Below, piece after piece: positions 7,985 to 18,520 of a stretch of DNA of 64,000 nucleotides. The DNA lies in the NCBI GenBank assembly GCA_037968495.1, contig JBBKVP010000012.1, forward strand, positions 1-64,000, read 5' to 3'. How positions within the stretch are numbered: position 1 is the stretch's first letter; every line of letters starts with the position of its first letter. Below the pieces are notes generated by a model. That model was not told where the DNA came from. It did no database searches and worked only from the letters and a program-made list of their open reading frames with translations. The position numbers were made by a program, and so were the translations under genes. This DNA comes from Aestuarierythrobacter sp037968495. GTDB taxonomy: Bacteria > Pseudomonadota > Alphaproteobacteria > Sphingomonadales > Sphingomonadaceae.

Positions 7985-9273
7985 TGTTTTTGCTCCTGCG
8001 TATTGGGGGAGGTGTCTGTATCGTCTAACTCATCAGGCGGATCGAAGGTCCGCGTATTCCTTAGCACTGGAAAGATGCGCGACCAAAGCGCGACTGTCGC
8101 AAGTGCACCCACGCCGCCAGTTACAACGGCAGCCACCGGCCCGACAAAGAATGCCAGTGTGCCGGAAAAGAAGTCACCAAATTCGTTGGAGGCGGAGATT
8201 GTCAGCAGCGAAACTGACGAAACGCGGCCTCGCTTGTCATCTGGTGTATGCAGCTGGACCAGCGACTGGCGGATATAGACCGAGAACATATCAGCCGCGC
8301 CGACAATGAACAGCATCGCGAGCGAGAGCGGCATGAATGTTGATAGACCGAATACGATGGTAGCCACGCCGAAGATCGCCACCGCCCAAAGCATCTTGGG
8401 TCCGACATTTGTCTTGAGTGGGCGGAAGGAGAACCACAGGGCCGTGAGGGCAGCACCGACTGCGGGCGCGGCAGCCAATTGGCTGAGGCCGGTCGCGCCA
8501 ACTTCCAGCACGTCGCGCGCATAGACGGGGAACAGCGCCGTCGCACCGGCCAGAAACACAGCGAACAGGTCGAGTGTGATGGCACTGAACACCATCTTGT
8601 TCCGCACAACATATTTGAGCCCGTCTACGATCTGTCCGATGGGCCGGTCTGTGCCGACGCGGGCAGGTTTGGGCACATGGCCAATGAAGCTGAGCGCGGT
8701 CAGAGAAACAACAAACAGGCCCGCCGCTATGAAGTAGGGCAGTGCTGGATCCACGACATAGAAATAGCCGCCAATGGCCGGACCGACAATCATCCCGACT
8801 TGCCACGCAATGGATGATAGCGCGATGGCCGTGGGCAAAATGGCTTTGGGCACAAGGTTCGGGGCGAGGGCAGACAGAGCAGGACCGGCGAAGGCCCGGG
8901 CGATGCCGAGCAGGACCGCGACGCTGAACAAGCTCGTTAGGCTGATTGCATCGGTGTAAGTGAGGTAAGCCAAAATGGCCGCGCACACGCCTTGCAGCAT
9001 CACTGTCAGCCGCGCGACATTGCGGCGATTCAACCGGTCAGCAGCAAGCCCTGAAAACGGGGTTAGCAGGAATAGCGGAACGAATTGTAGTAGGCCGATC
9101 AGAGCCAGCTGGCCCGAAGCCTCGCCAACGCCCATGCCCCCGTCGCGTGCGATATTATAGGTCTGCCAGCCGATAATCAGCAGCATGGCGTATTGCGCCA
9201 AAGTCATCGCAAAGCGCGATACCCAGTAGGCGCGGAAATTCGGGATCTGGAATGGGTTTGTCGGTTCGCTCAC
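7981..9273 (-). CDS. MFS transporter (EntS-like exporter family)
   Basis: A 430-residue, 12-helix integral membrane protein. The conserved inter-helix loop is seen as GLAADRLNRRNVARL after helix 2, and multiple hydrophobic helices alternate with short basic loops. It resembles the MFS_3/EntS-type exporters such as siderophore or drug efflux proteins, but the substrate is unknown. The start is GTG 9273. It overlaps cysK by 4 nt, which is not enough to infer a sulfur role. Confidence 0.85.
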   Translation of the reverse strand: MSEPTNPFQIPNFRAYWVSRFAMTLAQYAMLLIIGWQTYNIARDGGMGVGEASGQLALIGLLQFVPLFLLTPFSGLAADRLNRRNVARLTVMLQGVCAAILAYLTYTDAISLTSLFSVAVLLGIARAFAGPALSALAPNLVPKAILPTAIALSSIAWQVGMIVGPAIGGYFYVVDPALPYFIAAGLFVVSLTALSFIGHVPKPARVGTDRPIGQIVDGLKYVVRNKMVFSAITLDLFAVFLAGATALFPVYARDVLEVGATGLSQLAAAPAVGAALTALWFSFRPLKTNVGPKMLWAVAIFGVATIVFGLSTFMPLSLAMLFIVGAADMFSVYIRQSLVQLHTPDDKRGRVSSVSLLTISASNEFGDFFSGTLAFFVGPVAAVVTGGVGALATVALWSRIFPVLRNTRTFDPPDELDDTDTSPNTQEQKQ

Positions 9274-9328
9274 GCCTGCGCAATGGCAGGGCTTAGCCTT
9301 ATTGTGAAGTGGGAGGCGTAGACAGCCC

Positions 9329-9694
9329 TCAGCGGTCTTTTCGCAACCTTGGGTTAGGCTGCAGCGCCTCCACTACGGCAACGAAGTCTTCGAGCCGGAT
9401 AATCCGCTCAAACTGGAAGCCGGCGCGTTCGCCGGAAAGCCACATTACATAGGCCTCGATCCGGCCAATCACCGGGAAGCGAATGATAACCCGTTCACCG
9501 CGGCAAAGCTCAGGAGCCTTGTCGATCATGAAACCATGCGCCGAGATATTCGAGACCTGCAGGTCCATATCGCCGTGATCGCGGTGCTCCGCGATTACGG
9601 GATAGTCGACCGGATGACGCGTAGCGCGGCGCTGATCAGTTACAGAAAGTGATGCTCCAACAGACACTGGTTGGTGGCCCTCCATGGCGGTCAT
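9329..9694 (-). CDS. PilZ domain protein (c-di-GMP receptor type)
   Basis: A small single-domain PilZ protein of about 121 residues. Both c-di-GMP contact motifs are present: RRATR (RxxxR) near the N-terminus, followed by NISAHG (N/DxSxxG). It lies between tyrS and the MFS gene on the same strand. The first ATG I favour is 9694; ATG 9685 and an upstream start at 9760 are also in frame, but the extra residues are not conserved-looking. It probably couples c-di-GMP level to an unknown partner. Confidence 0.75.
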   Translation of the reverse strand: MTAMEGHQPVSVGASLSVTDQRRATRHPVDYPVIAEHRDHGDMDLQVSNISAHGFMIDKAPELCRGERVIIRFPVIGRIEAYVMWLSGERAGFQFERIIRLEDFVAVVEALQPNPRLRKDR

Positions 9695-9772
9695 TGAAAC
9701 CACTTTATGAAGGTAAAAGGCTGATAAAGGGTAAAGCCTGCCTGTCCCAATATAGGACAATGCTATTAAAAA

Positions 9773-10996
9773 CTAAGGATTTAATATGCCGTGCTTCTTC
9801 TTTCCTGAAGAAAGCCGAACTTCTGAACCGCCAGTGATGTGATGATTCTCATCTTTGATCTGCTCGCCGTCCACACGCGCACCGCCGCCAGCGATTAAGC
9901 GTTTTGCCTCACCCCGGCTTTTGGCAAATCCTATCCCGACCAATGCATCTAGGATTGAAATTCCTTCTGCCGGCAGATCAAATGCTGGGAGGTCTTCACC
10001 TACGCCGCCGCCGGCAAATGTCTGGCTAGCGGTTTGTTCAGCTGTCTTCGCCGCTTCCGCTCCGCGTACGAGAGCGGTAACCTCATTGGCCAGCACCACC
10101 TTCGCATCATTGATGGCGCTGCCTTCGAGTTTCTCGAGGCGAGCAATTTCGTCCAAGGGCAGGTCAGTGAACAGGCGCAGGAATTTGCCGACATCGCGGT
10201 CATCGGTGTTGCGCCAATATTGCCAGAAGTCATAGGCAGGCAGCTGGTCTTCATTCAGCCACACTGCACCGGCAGCCGTCTTGCCCATCTTCGCGCCGTC
10301 TGCGGTGGTGAGAAGCGGCGTAGTGACACCGAACAGCTCCGTGCCGTCCATCCGGCGGCCAAGCTCCACGCCGTTGATGATATTGCCCCACTGGTCACTG
10401 CCGCCCATTTGCAAGCGTGCGCCCATTGCCCGCGACAGGTAGCGGAAATCGTATCCTTGAAGGATCATGTAGTTAAATTCGAGGAAAGTCATCGGCTGTT
10501 CGCGTTCAAGCCGCAGCTTCACTGAATCGAATGATAGCATCCGGTTGACGGTGAAATGCGAACCAACCTTTTGCAGTATTTCGATGTAGCCAAGCTTCCC
10601 CAGCCAATCCTGATTGTTGACCATGACGGCATCTGTTGGACCATCACCAAAGGTCAGCAGCTGCTCGAAGGCAGTGCGTATAGATGCGATGTTCCCATCG
10701 ATAGCTTCGTCGGTCAGCATCTTGCGACTTTCGTCGCGTCCGGTGGGGTCGCCAATACGGGTAGTGCCTCCGCCCATAACAACGACTGGTTTGTGCCCTG
10801 CCTGCTGCAGGCGTCGCAGGAGCATGATTTGCACAAGAGAGCCGATGTGCAGCGATGGCGCAGTGGCGTCGAAGCCGATATAGCCCGGAACGACCTGTTT
10901 GGCAGCGAGCGCGTCTAGGCCCGCCGCATCGGTGGTCTGGTGGATGTAGCCGCGCTCCGTCAACAGGCGCATGAGTTCGGATTTGTGCTCGGTCAT
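9773..10996 (-). CDS. tyrS: tyrosyl-tRNA synthetase
   Basis: Class I aminoacyl-tRNA synthetase charging tRNA-Tyr. The 407-residue protein has the HIGH-type motif SLHIGSLVQIMLL, the tyrosine pocket GYDFRYLSRAMGARLQMGGS, QWGN, and the KMSKS-type loop AKMGKTAAGAV. A C-terminal S4 RNA-binding domain carries AKSRGEAKRLIAGGGARVDG. It is of the usual bacterial TyrRS length and has a divergent neighbour at 11075. Confidence 0.97.
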   Translation of the reverse strand: MTEHKSELMRLLTERGYIHQTTDAAGLDALAAKQVVPGYIGFDATAPSLHIGSLVQIMLLRRLQQAGHKPVVVMGGGTTRIGDPTGRDESRKMLTDEAIDGNIASIRTAFEQLLTFGDGPTDAVMVNNQDWLGKLGYIEILQKVGSHFTVNRMLSFDSVKLRLEREQPMTFLEFNYMILQGYDFRYLSRAMGARLQMGGSDQWGNIINGVELGRRMDGTELFGVTTPLLTTADGAKMGKTAAGAVWLNEDQLPAYDFWQYWRNTDDRDVGKFLRLFTDLPLDEIARLEKLEGSAINDAKVVLANEVTALVRGAEAAKTAEQTASQTFAGGGVGEDLPAFDLPAEGISILDALVGIGFAKSRGEAKRLIAGGGARVDGEQIKDENHHITGGSEVRLSSGKKKHGILNP

Positions 10997-11074
10997 AGGG
11001 ACGCGCTCCTAGCAGCGTTTTTGGCCGCCCCCAAGTGACTTGCGAACTTGGGCACGCTCGGCAATAGCTTGTCG

Positions 11075-11596
11075 ATGAAATCATTACGTCTCCATCCCGT
11101 TTGCCCGGCGGGCGCTGTCATCCAGGTCACTGCTGAAGTGTTATCGACCAAAGACGGTTGCCGCGCGCGCTTTGCCGCCAGTGGCGAAATGATCGAAGCC
11201 ATCATTCCGGGGCTAGAAGAGCCCGAGCGAATGGACGATTTATGGAAAGCCACCTGCTTTGAAATTTTCTGGGAGCGCGAAGATGGTTCCTACCGCGAAT
11301 TCAATCTGTCGCCCTCTACCCGCTGGGCTTGTTATGATTTCGATAGCTTCCGAGAGGGGATGCGAAACGCGCCCGCTGAAGTGACCATCACCTTCGAAGC
11401 AACTACGGAAGGTATGGAATTGATCGCCGATATCAAATCTGAACTGCCGCTTCCGGCCAAGGTCGCTTTGAACGCGATCATCGAAGAGCAAGATGGCGTA
11501 CTGCGTTTCTGGGCACTCGATTTCGCGGAGGGTAAACCGGAATTCCATAGCGAAGTGTGCCGCGCCTTGACAGTGGAGCGAGCGGTATCACTATGA
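11075..11596 (+). CDS. DOMON-like domain protein of unknown function
   Basis: A 173-residue protein resembling a conserved alphaproteobacterial family annotated as DOMON-like. The signature-looking segments are LWKATCFEIFW, YREFNLSPSTRWACYDF and FREGMRN. There is no signal peptide, so it is probably cytosolic, unlike classical secreted DOMON proteins. ATG 11075 is preferred over TTG 11048, which only adds a short unconserved leader. Its stop overlaps the start of the DUF1343 gene by 4 nt (ATGA), so the two are translationally coupled. Confidence 0.75.
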   Translation: MKSLRLHPVCPAGAVIQVTAEVLSTKDGCRARFAASGEMIEAIIPGLEEPERMDDLWKATCFEIFWEREDGSYREFNLSPSTRWACYDFDSFREGMRNAPAEVTITFEATTEGMELIADIKSELPLPAKVALNAIIEEQDGVLRFWALDFAEGKPEFHSEVCRALTVERAVSL

Positions 11597-12792
11597 AATT
11601 CGGAATAGATCGCCTGCTGGCAGAGCCTGAACTACGCGCCCCGCTCGATGGCAAGCGTGTCGCCCTCGTTGCCCATCCTGCATCGGTCACAGAAGACCTG
11701 ACGCATAGCCTCGATGCGTTGATTGCTGCGGGTGTGAACATCACCAGCGCCTTTGGCCCCCAGCACGGACTGAAGGGTGATAAGCAAGATAATATGGTCG
11801 AAACGGCGGATGAGACCGATCCGCAATATGGCATCCCCGTGTTCAGCCTCTACGGCGAAGTCCGCCGCCCGACCGGCCAGATGATGTCCTCCGCAGATGT
11901 ATTCCTGTTCGACCTGCAAGACCTTGGCTGCCGCATCTACACATTCGTCACAACGCTGCTTTATATGCTTGAAGCAGCGCAGGCCCACGGCAAGGAAGTC
12001 TGGGTGCTAGACCGCCCGAACCCTGCTGGCCGTCCGGTAGAGGGCACACTGCTGCTGCCCGGACACGAAAGCTTTGTCGGCGCAGGCCCCATGCCGATGC
12101 GCCACGGTCTGACGCTGGGTGAAATGGGCCACTGGTTCATCGATCACTTCGGCCTCGACGTGCCGTATAAGGTGATCGAAATGCAGGGCTGGGAGCCTGA
12201 CGCCGCACCCGGTTACGGCTGGCCAACGGACCGCGTGTGGATCAACCCGAGCCCCAATGCGGCAAATGTAAACATGGCCCGCACTTATGCCGGAACAGTG
12301 ATGATCGAAGGCGCCAATGTGAGCGAGGGCAGGGGAACCACCCGCCCGCTGGAAGTGCTATTCGGCGCGCCCGACCTAGACGCAGCTGCGGTGCTAGCCG
12401 AAATGCGCCGCATCGCGCCCGAATGGATGCAAGGCTGCGGCTTACGCGAATGCCACTTCGAGCCAACCTTTCACAAACACGCAGGCCAGCTCTGCAACGC
12501 CCTGATGATCCACGCGGAGGGCCCGTTCTATGATCACCAAGCCTTCAAGCCGTGGCGCCTGCAAGCGCTAGCCTTCAAAGCCATCCGCAACCTGCACCCC
12601 GATTACGACCTATGGCGCGACTTCCCCTATGAGTATGAGCTGGAACGCCTCGCGATTGATGTGATCAATGGCGGGCCGAGCTTACGTGAATGGGTGGATG
12701 ATGCCGGAAGTGCACTGGCTGATCTGGAGGCCCTGGCGGCCAAGGATGAGGCGAGTTGGTGCGAAGCGGTGCTGAGGCATTTGAGGTATTAA
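11593..12792 (+). CDS. DUF1343 (NamZ-type exo-beta-N-acetylmuramidase-like) protein
   Basis: A 399-residue DUF1343 protein, a family that includes the NamZ exo-N-acetylmuramidases of peptidoglycan turnover. Characteristic segments are AFGPQHGLKGDKQD, PVFSLYGEVRRPT, LFDLQDLGCRIYTF, VLDRPNPAGRPVEG and INPSPNAANVNMARTYAG, then EGANVSEGRGTTRPLE. Many family members are secreted, but no signal peptide is visible here, so it may act on recycled muropeptides in the cytosol. It starts at ATG 11593, inside the stop of the preceding gene. Confidence 0.85.
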   Translation: MKFGIDRLLAEPELRAPLDGKRVALVAHPASVTEDLTHSLDALIAAGVNITSAFGPQHGLKGDKQDNMVETADETDPQYGIPVFSLYGEVRRPTGQMMSSADVFLFDLQDLGCRIYTFVTTLLYMLEAAQAHGKEVWVLDRPNPAGRPVEGTLLLPGHESFVGAGPMPMRHGLTLGEMGHWFIDHFGLDVPYKVIEMQGWEPDAAPGYGWPTDRVWINPSPNAANVNMARTYAGTVMIEGANVSEGRGTTRPLEVLFGAPDLDAAAVLAEMRRIAPEWMQGCGLRECHFEPTFHKHAGQLCNALMIHAEGPFYDHQAFKPWRLQALAFKAIRNLHPDYDLWRDFPYEYELERLAIDVINGGPSLREWVDDAGSALADLEALAAKDEASWCEAVLRHLRY

Positions 12793-12973
12793 TACCGAAG
12801 TTCCGTGTTTAACTGCCTGACTTAACAGCAAGCTCAGCTAAAATAGGCTACTTGAAGTTGGCTCTGAATTGCAAAAATTGAAAAATTGTGTCACTATTAT
12901 TTCAGGGGCGCATCATAACTAGTAAAACTGTTTTACAGATTTTATCTAGTTTTTTGCATAAGGTAGCAAATCT

Positions 12974-13444
12974 ATGAAAAAGTTTTTCATGGGCGCCGCA
13001 GCTGCGGCATCGATTTTATTTTCCGGCACTGCAATGGGGCAAAGTTTTACCTATGACGTTACATGGGAACCAGTTGAAACAATTGGCGGAATGACTGGCG
13101 CTGATGGACCGCAATATGGCGGCGGCGTAGTCAAGGGAACGTATAACACCGTCTTTTCTGACGGGAGCAAGGTGTCAGGGACAGTAAAATGCGTTGGCAT
13201 GGACCAACCTGACGGCGGTATTTTTGCCATCCATCTAGCTTGTACCACTAGCGATTCTACCGGAACCGGCTCGCTGATATACGGATGCAATTACTTGGGC
13301 GAGCGCGGGCCTGAAACCGCTCTTGGATGTGTTGGCGGCATCGAGGGCAAAGAGGGCGATTCCACCGGTCGCCGTGGGGGTCTAACCATGGAATGGTACT
13401 CCGCCACCAAGTCTCGCGGTACCGGTCAATGGTACGGGGAGTGA
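12974..13444 (+). CDS. secreted protein of unknown function
   Basis: 156 residues with a clear Sec signal peptide (MKKFFMGAAAAASILFSG, cleavage probably after AMG or QS). The mature part is Gly/Thr rich and has four Cys, which could form disulfides in the periplasm. I do not recognise a domain. It has its own AT-rich upstream region (12793-12973), with TTTTACAGATTTTATC-like stretches unlike the rest of the window, so it is probably transcribed alone. Convergent with the DUF817 gene. Confidence 0.7.
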   Translation: MKKFFMGAAAAASILFSGTAMGQSFTYDVTWEPVETIGGMTGADGPQYGGGVVKGTYNTVFSDGSKVSGTVKCVGMDQPDGGIFAIHLACTTSDSTGTGSLIYGCNYLGERGPETALGCVGGIEGKEGDSTGRRGGLTMEWYSATKSRGTGQWYGE

Positions 13445-13456
13445 CACGCTGAATTT

Positions 13457-14326
13457 CTAGATGTGCCGGTCGCCACTCGTGAGATTGGTGGCCGGTATCG
13501 GCTTTTGCACTAGCGAAACCAACACGAAGCTGATCTGCATTAGCAGGTACCAGGCCCCGAGCTTGTTCAAGGAGACCATCTCCCAACCATCTTCCTGCCC
13601 TGGATAATTCCACGCATTGGCATAGGTCGCGATATTCTCCGCGAACCAGATGAATATAGCCACCAGGCCCGCACCAATTATCAGGGGCATATGGCGATAG
13701 GTTTGCCAAGGTTTGAAATAGATTTGTGTGCGCCAGAACAGCAGGAAAATTGCCGCGAACAGGAACCAGCGGAAATCGTAAATCCAGTGATGCGCGAAGA
13801 AGTTCACGTAAATCGCTGCGGCGAGCAGATAGGTTGCCCACATTGGCGGATAATGCGTGTAGCGGAACTCGAATATCCGCCAGACCCGCGCGATGTAGCT
13901 GCCGACTGCAGCGTACATAAAGCCTGAAAATAGCGGTACGGCGCCAATATGCAGCACGCTATCCTCGGGATATGTCCATGATCCAGCGGAGGTTTTGAAC
14001 AGTTCCATGACTGTGCCGACAACGTGGAAGATCAGGATTACTGCTCCTTCGCGCAGACTCTCAAGACGTAGAAGAAGCAGCGCCAGTTGGATGCCAATCG
14101 CGCAGATCGTCAGAAAGTCATATCGGTGCAGCGGCGCGTCATCGGGATAGAATAGATGCGTCGCGAGCAGCAGAAACAGCAGCAATCCCCCGAACAGGCA
14201 TGCCCAAGCCTGCTTGAAGCCGAAGAGCAGGAATTCGTATAGATACTGCCGCCAGCCTTCGCGCGGAATGCGGGCTTCGAGCTGTCGCCGGACTGCGTGG
14301 AAACGGGTTTGCGTGCGGTTAACCAC
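13457..14326 (-). CDS. DUF817 family integral membrane protein
   Basis: 289 residues with about eight hydrophobic segments. It has the family-like FLLFGFKQAWACLFGGLLL near the N-terminus, and FKTSAGSWTYPEDS plus GFMYAAVGSYIARVWRIFE in the middle. The function of DUF817 is unknown. The start is GTG 14326, which overlaps the VWA gene stop by 8 nt, so it is read from the same transcript as the VWA and MoxR genes. Confidence 0.8.
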   Translation of the reverse strand: MVNRTQTRFHAVRRQLEARIPREGWRQYLYEFLLFGFKQAWACLFGGLLLFLLLATHLFYPDDAPLHRYDFLTICAIGIQLALLLLRLESLREGAVILIFHVVGTVMELFKTSAGSWTYPEDSVLHIGAVPLFSGFMYAAVGSYIARVWRIFEFRYTHYPPMWATYLLAAAIYVNFFAHHWIYDFRWFLFAAIFLLFWRTQIYFKPWQTYRHMPLIIGAGLVAIFIWFAENIATYANAWNYPGQEDGWEMVSLNKLGAWYLLMQISFVLVSLVQKPIPATNLTSGDRHI

Positions 14327-15503
14327 CCTGCTTCCGCGTCAGCTCCCGCATCGCTTCGTCGAGCCCGTCCAGCGTGAGCTCATACATCCGGTCGTTCACC
14401 AGTTGCTTCAGCATCTTGGTGCTTTGTGAGTAGCCCCACTGCTTTTCGGGCACGGGGTTGAGCCATACAGTCGCGGGATAGGTGTTGGCGACGCGCTGCA
14501 TCCACATTGCGCCGGCTTCCTCGTTCATGTGCTCCACGCTGCCGCCCGGATGGGTGATTTCATAGGGGCTCATGGCCGCATCACCGACAAAGATCGCCTT
14601 ATAGTCGTGGCCGTATTTGTGGAGGATATCCCAGGTCTTGGTTCGTTCGGTCCAGCGGCGGCGATTGTCCTTCCACACGCCTTCATACAAACAGTTGTGG
14701 AAGTAGAAAAATTCAAGGTTTTTGAATTCGCTATTGGCTGCACTGAACAATTCTTCGACTACTTTGATGAATGGGTCCATCGATCCGCCCACGTCGAGGA
14801 ACAGCAGCAGCTTTACCGCATTATGCCGCTCAGGCCGCATGCGGATATCGAGCCAGCCCTGCTTGGCCGTGCCGTCGATGGTCGCGTCCAGATCAAGCTC
14901 GTCCGCCGCGCCTTCGCGCGCAAAGCGGCGCAGGCGGCGCAGCGCCATCTTGATGTTGCGCGTGCCTAGTTCTCGGGTGCTGTCGAGGTTCTTGAACTCG
15001 CGTTTTTCCCACACCTTTACCGCGCGCTTATGCTTGCCTTCGCCGCCGATCCGCACGCCTTCAGGGTTGTAACCACCATGACCGAAGGGCGAGGTGCCGC
15101 CCGTGCCGACCCATTTATTGCCGCCCTCGTGGCGTTTTTGCTGTTCTTCGAGCCGCTTTTTGAGCGTGTCCATGATCTCGTCCCAGTCGCCCAGGCTCTC
15201 GATCTCGGCCATTTCCTCCGGCGTCAGGAATTTCTCCGCAACCGCCTTCAGCCATTCCTCTGGGATTTCGACCGGGTTCTGGCCATAATCGGACCTGATG
15301 CCCTTGAAGACTTTCTGGAACACCTGATCAAACCGGTCGAGCATCCCCTCATCCTTCACGAATGTCGCGCGGGAGAGATAGTAAAATGCCTCAGGCGTCT
15401 GCTCGATCACATCCCGGTCCAGCGCCTCAAGCAGCGTCAAATGCTCCTTGAAACTGGCTGGAATGCCAGCGCTGCGCAGTTCGTCTATGAAATCGAAGAA
15501 CAT
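14319..15503 (-). CDS. VWA-domain CoxE-like protein
   Basis: 394 residues. The N-terminal region is helical and charged; the C-terminal half is a von Willebrand A domain with the metal-site start LLFLDVGGSMDPFI (DxGxS form) and the later FVGDAAMSPYEI. This family pairs with MoxR AAA+ ATPases to insert cofactors or remodel partner proteins. The MoxR gene lies 7 nt upstream, so the two very likely form one machine. The client is unknown: no carbon-monoxide dehydrogenase genes are nearby. Confidence 0.88.
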   Translation of the reverse strand: MFFDFIDELRSAGIPASFKEHLTLLEALDRDVIEQTPEAFYYLSRATFVKDEGMLDRFDQVFQKVFKGIRSDYGQNPVEIPEEWLKAVAEKFLTPEEMAEIESLGDWDEIMDTLKKRLEEQQKRHEGGNKWVGTGGTSPFGHGGYNPEGVRIGGEGKHKRAVKVWEKREFKNLDSTRELGTRNIKMALRRLRRFAREGAADELDLDATIDGTAKQGWLDIRMRPERHNAVKLLLFLDVGGSMDPFIKVVEELFSAANSEFKNLEFFYFHNCLYEGVWKDNRRRWTERTKTWDILHKYGHDYKAIFVGDAAMSPYEITHPGGSVEHMNEEAGAMWMQRVANTYPATVWLNPVPEKQWGYSQSTKMLKQLVNDRMYELTLDGLDEAMRELTRKQGG

Positions 15504-15510
15504 GGGTGGA

Positions 15511-16371
15511 TCAGGTCTGGCGGCGCGACATAAATGCGAGGCGCTCGAACATCATAACATCCTGCTCGTTCTTCAGCAGCGCGCCGTGGAGTGGCGGGAT
15601 GGCCTTGGTGGAATCGCTGTTTTGCAGGACTTCCAGTGGCATATCTTCGTTGAGCAGTAGCTTCAGCCAGTCAAGCAACTCGCTGGTGCTGGGCTTCTTT
15701 TTCAGACCTGGCACTTCGCGTAATTCGTAGAATATATCCATCGCCTTGCTCACGAGGTTCTTCTGGATATCGGGGAAGTGGACGTCGATGATCGACTGCA
15801 TCGTGTCGCGATCGGGGAACTTGATATAATGGAAGAAACAGCGGCGCAGGAATGCGTCGGGCAGTTCCTTTTCATTATTCGATGTGATGATGATGATCGG
15901 GCGTTCTTTCGCCGTTATCCGCTCCTTCGTTTCGTAAACGTCGAAGCTCATCCGGTCGAGTTCCTGCAGCAGATCGTTGGGGAATTCGATGTCAGCTTTG
16001 TCGATCTCGTCAATCAGCAGCACAGGCAGCTGCGGGCTGGTGAAAGCCTCCCACAATTTGCCCTTGCGGATATAGTTTGAAATGTCGTGAACGGCTTCTT
16101 CGCCGAGCTGCCCATCACGTAGGCGCGCAACGGCGTCATACTCATACAGGCCCTGCTGCGCCTTAGTGGTGGATTTGACGTTCCACTCGATCAGGGGCGC
16201 GCCCATGGATTTGGCGACCTCGTGAGCCAGTACAGTCTTACCCGTGCCTGGTTCGCCCTTCACCAGCAGCGGGCGGCGAAGCATTGCTGCCGCATTGACT
16301 GCAACCTTCAGGTCGTCAGTCGCGATGTAGTCACGGGTTCCTTCAAAGCCGCTGGTGGTCTGGTTTGTCAT
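15511..16371 (-). CDS. MoxR family AAA+ ATPase
   Basis: 286 residues. Walker A is GEPGTGKTVLAHEVAKS, Walker B LLIDEIDKADIEF, sensor 1 IIITSNNEKELPDAF and the arginine-finger region FLRRCFF. MoxR ATPases work with VWA proteins as chaperones for metal-cofactor enzyme assembly. The VWA partner follows 7 nt downstream and DUF817 after that. Confidence 0.93.
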   Translation of the reverse strand: MTNQTTSGFEGTRDYIATDDLKVAVNAAAMLRRPLLVKGEPGTGKTVLAHEVAKSMGAPLIEWNVKSTTKAQQGLYEYDAVARLRDGQLGEEAVHDISNYIRKGKLWEAFTSPQLPVLLIDEIDKADIEFPNDLLQELDRMSFDVYETKERITAKERPIIIITSNNEKELPDAFLRRCFFHYIKFPDRDTMQSIIDVHFPDIQKNLVSKAMDIFYELREVPGLKKKPSTSELLDWLKLLLNEDMPLEVLQNSDSTKAIPPLHGALLKNEQDVMMFERLAFMSRRQT

Positions 16372-16447
16372 GCATAAATCCTGTCGTTTAATCGGTTGAT
16401 TAAACTCTTAGGTGCACTGCAACAGAGAGGCAAGGGGGGAGGATAGA

Positions 16448-18439
<1,992 letters not shown>

Positions 18440-18520
18440 GCGGTTGCTATATGCCCGCGATTCTCCGGCTTACAAGCAGCGTTCTTGCTTTATCGCCAGC
18501 CGTCTGGTCGCGGCGGCGAG

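Noticed and set aside
13457..16371. DUF817-VWA-MoxR cluster as a novel defence system
   Set aside because: MoxR-VWA pairs are common housekeeping remodelling modules and no nuclease or effector is present.
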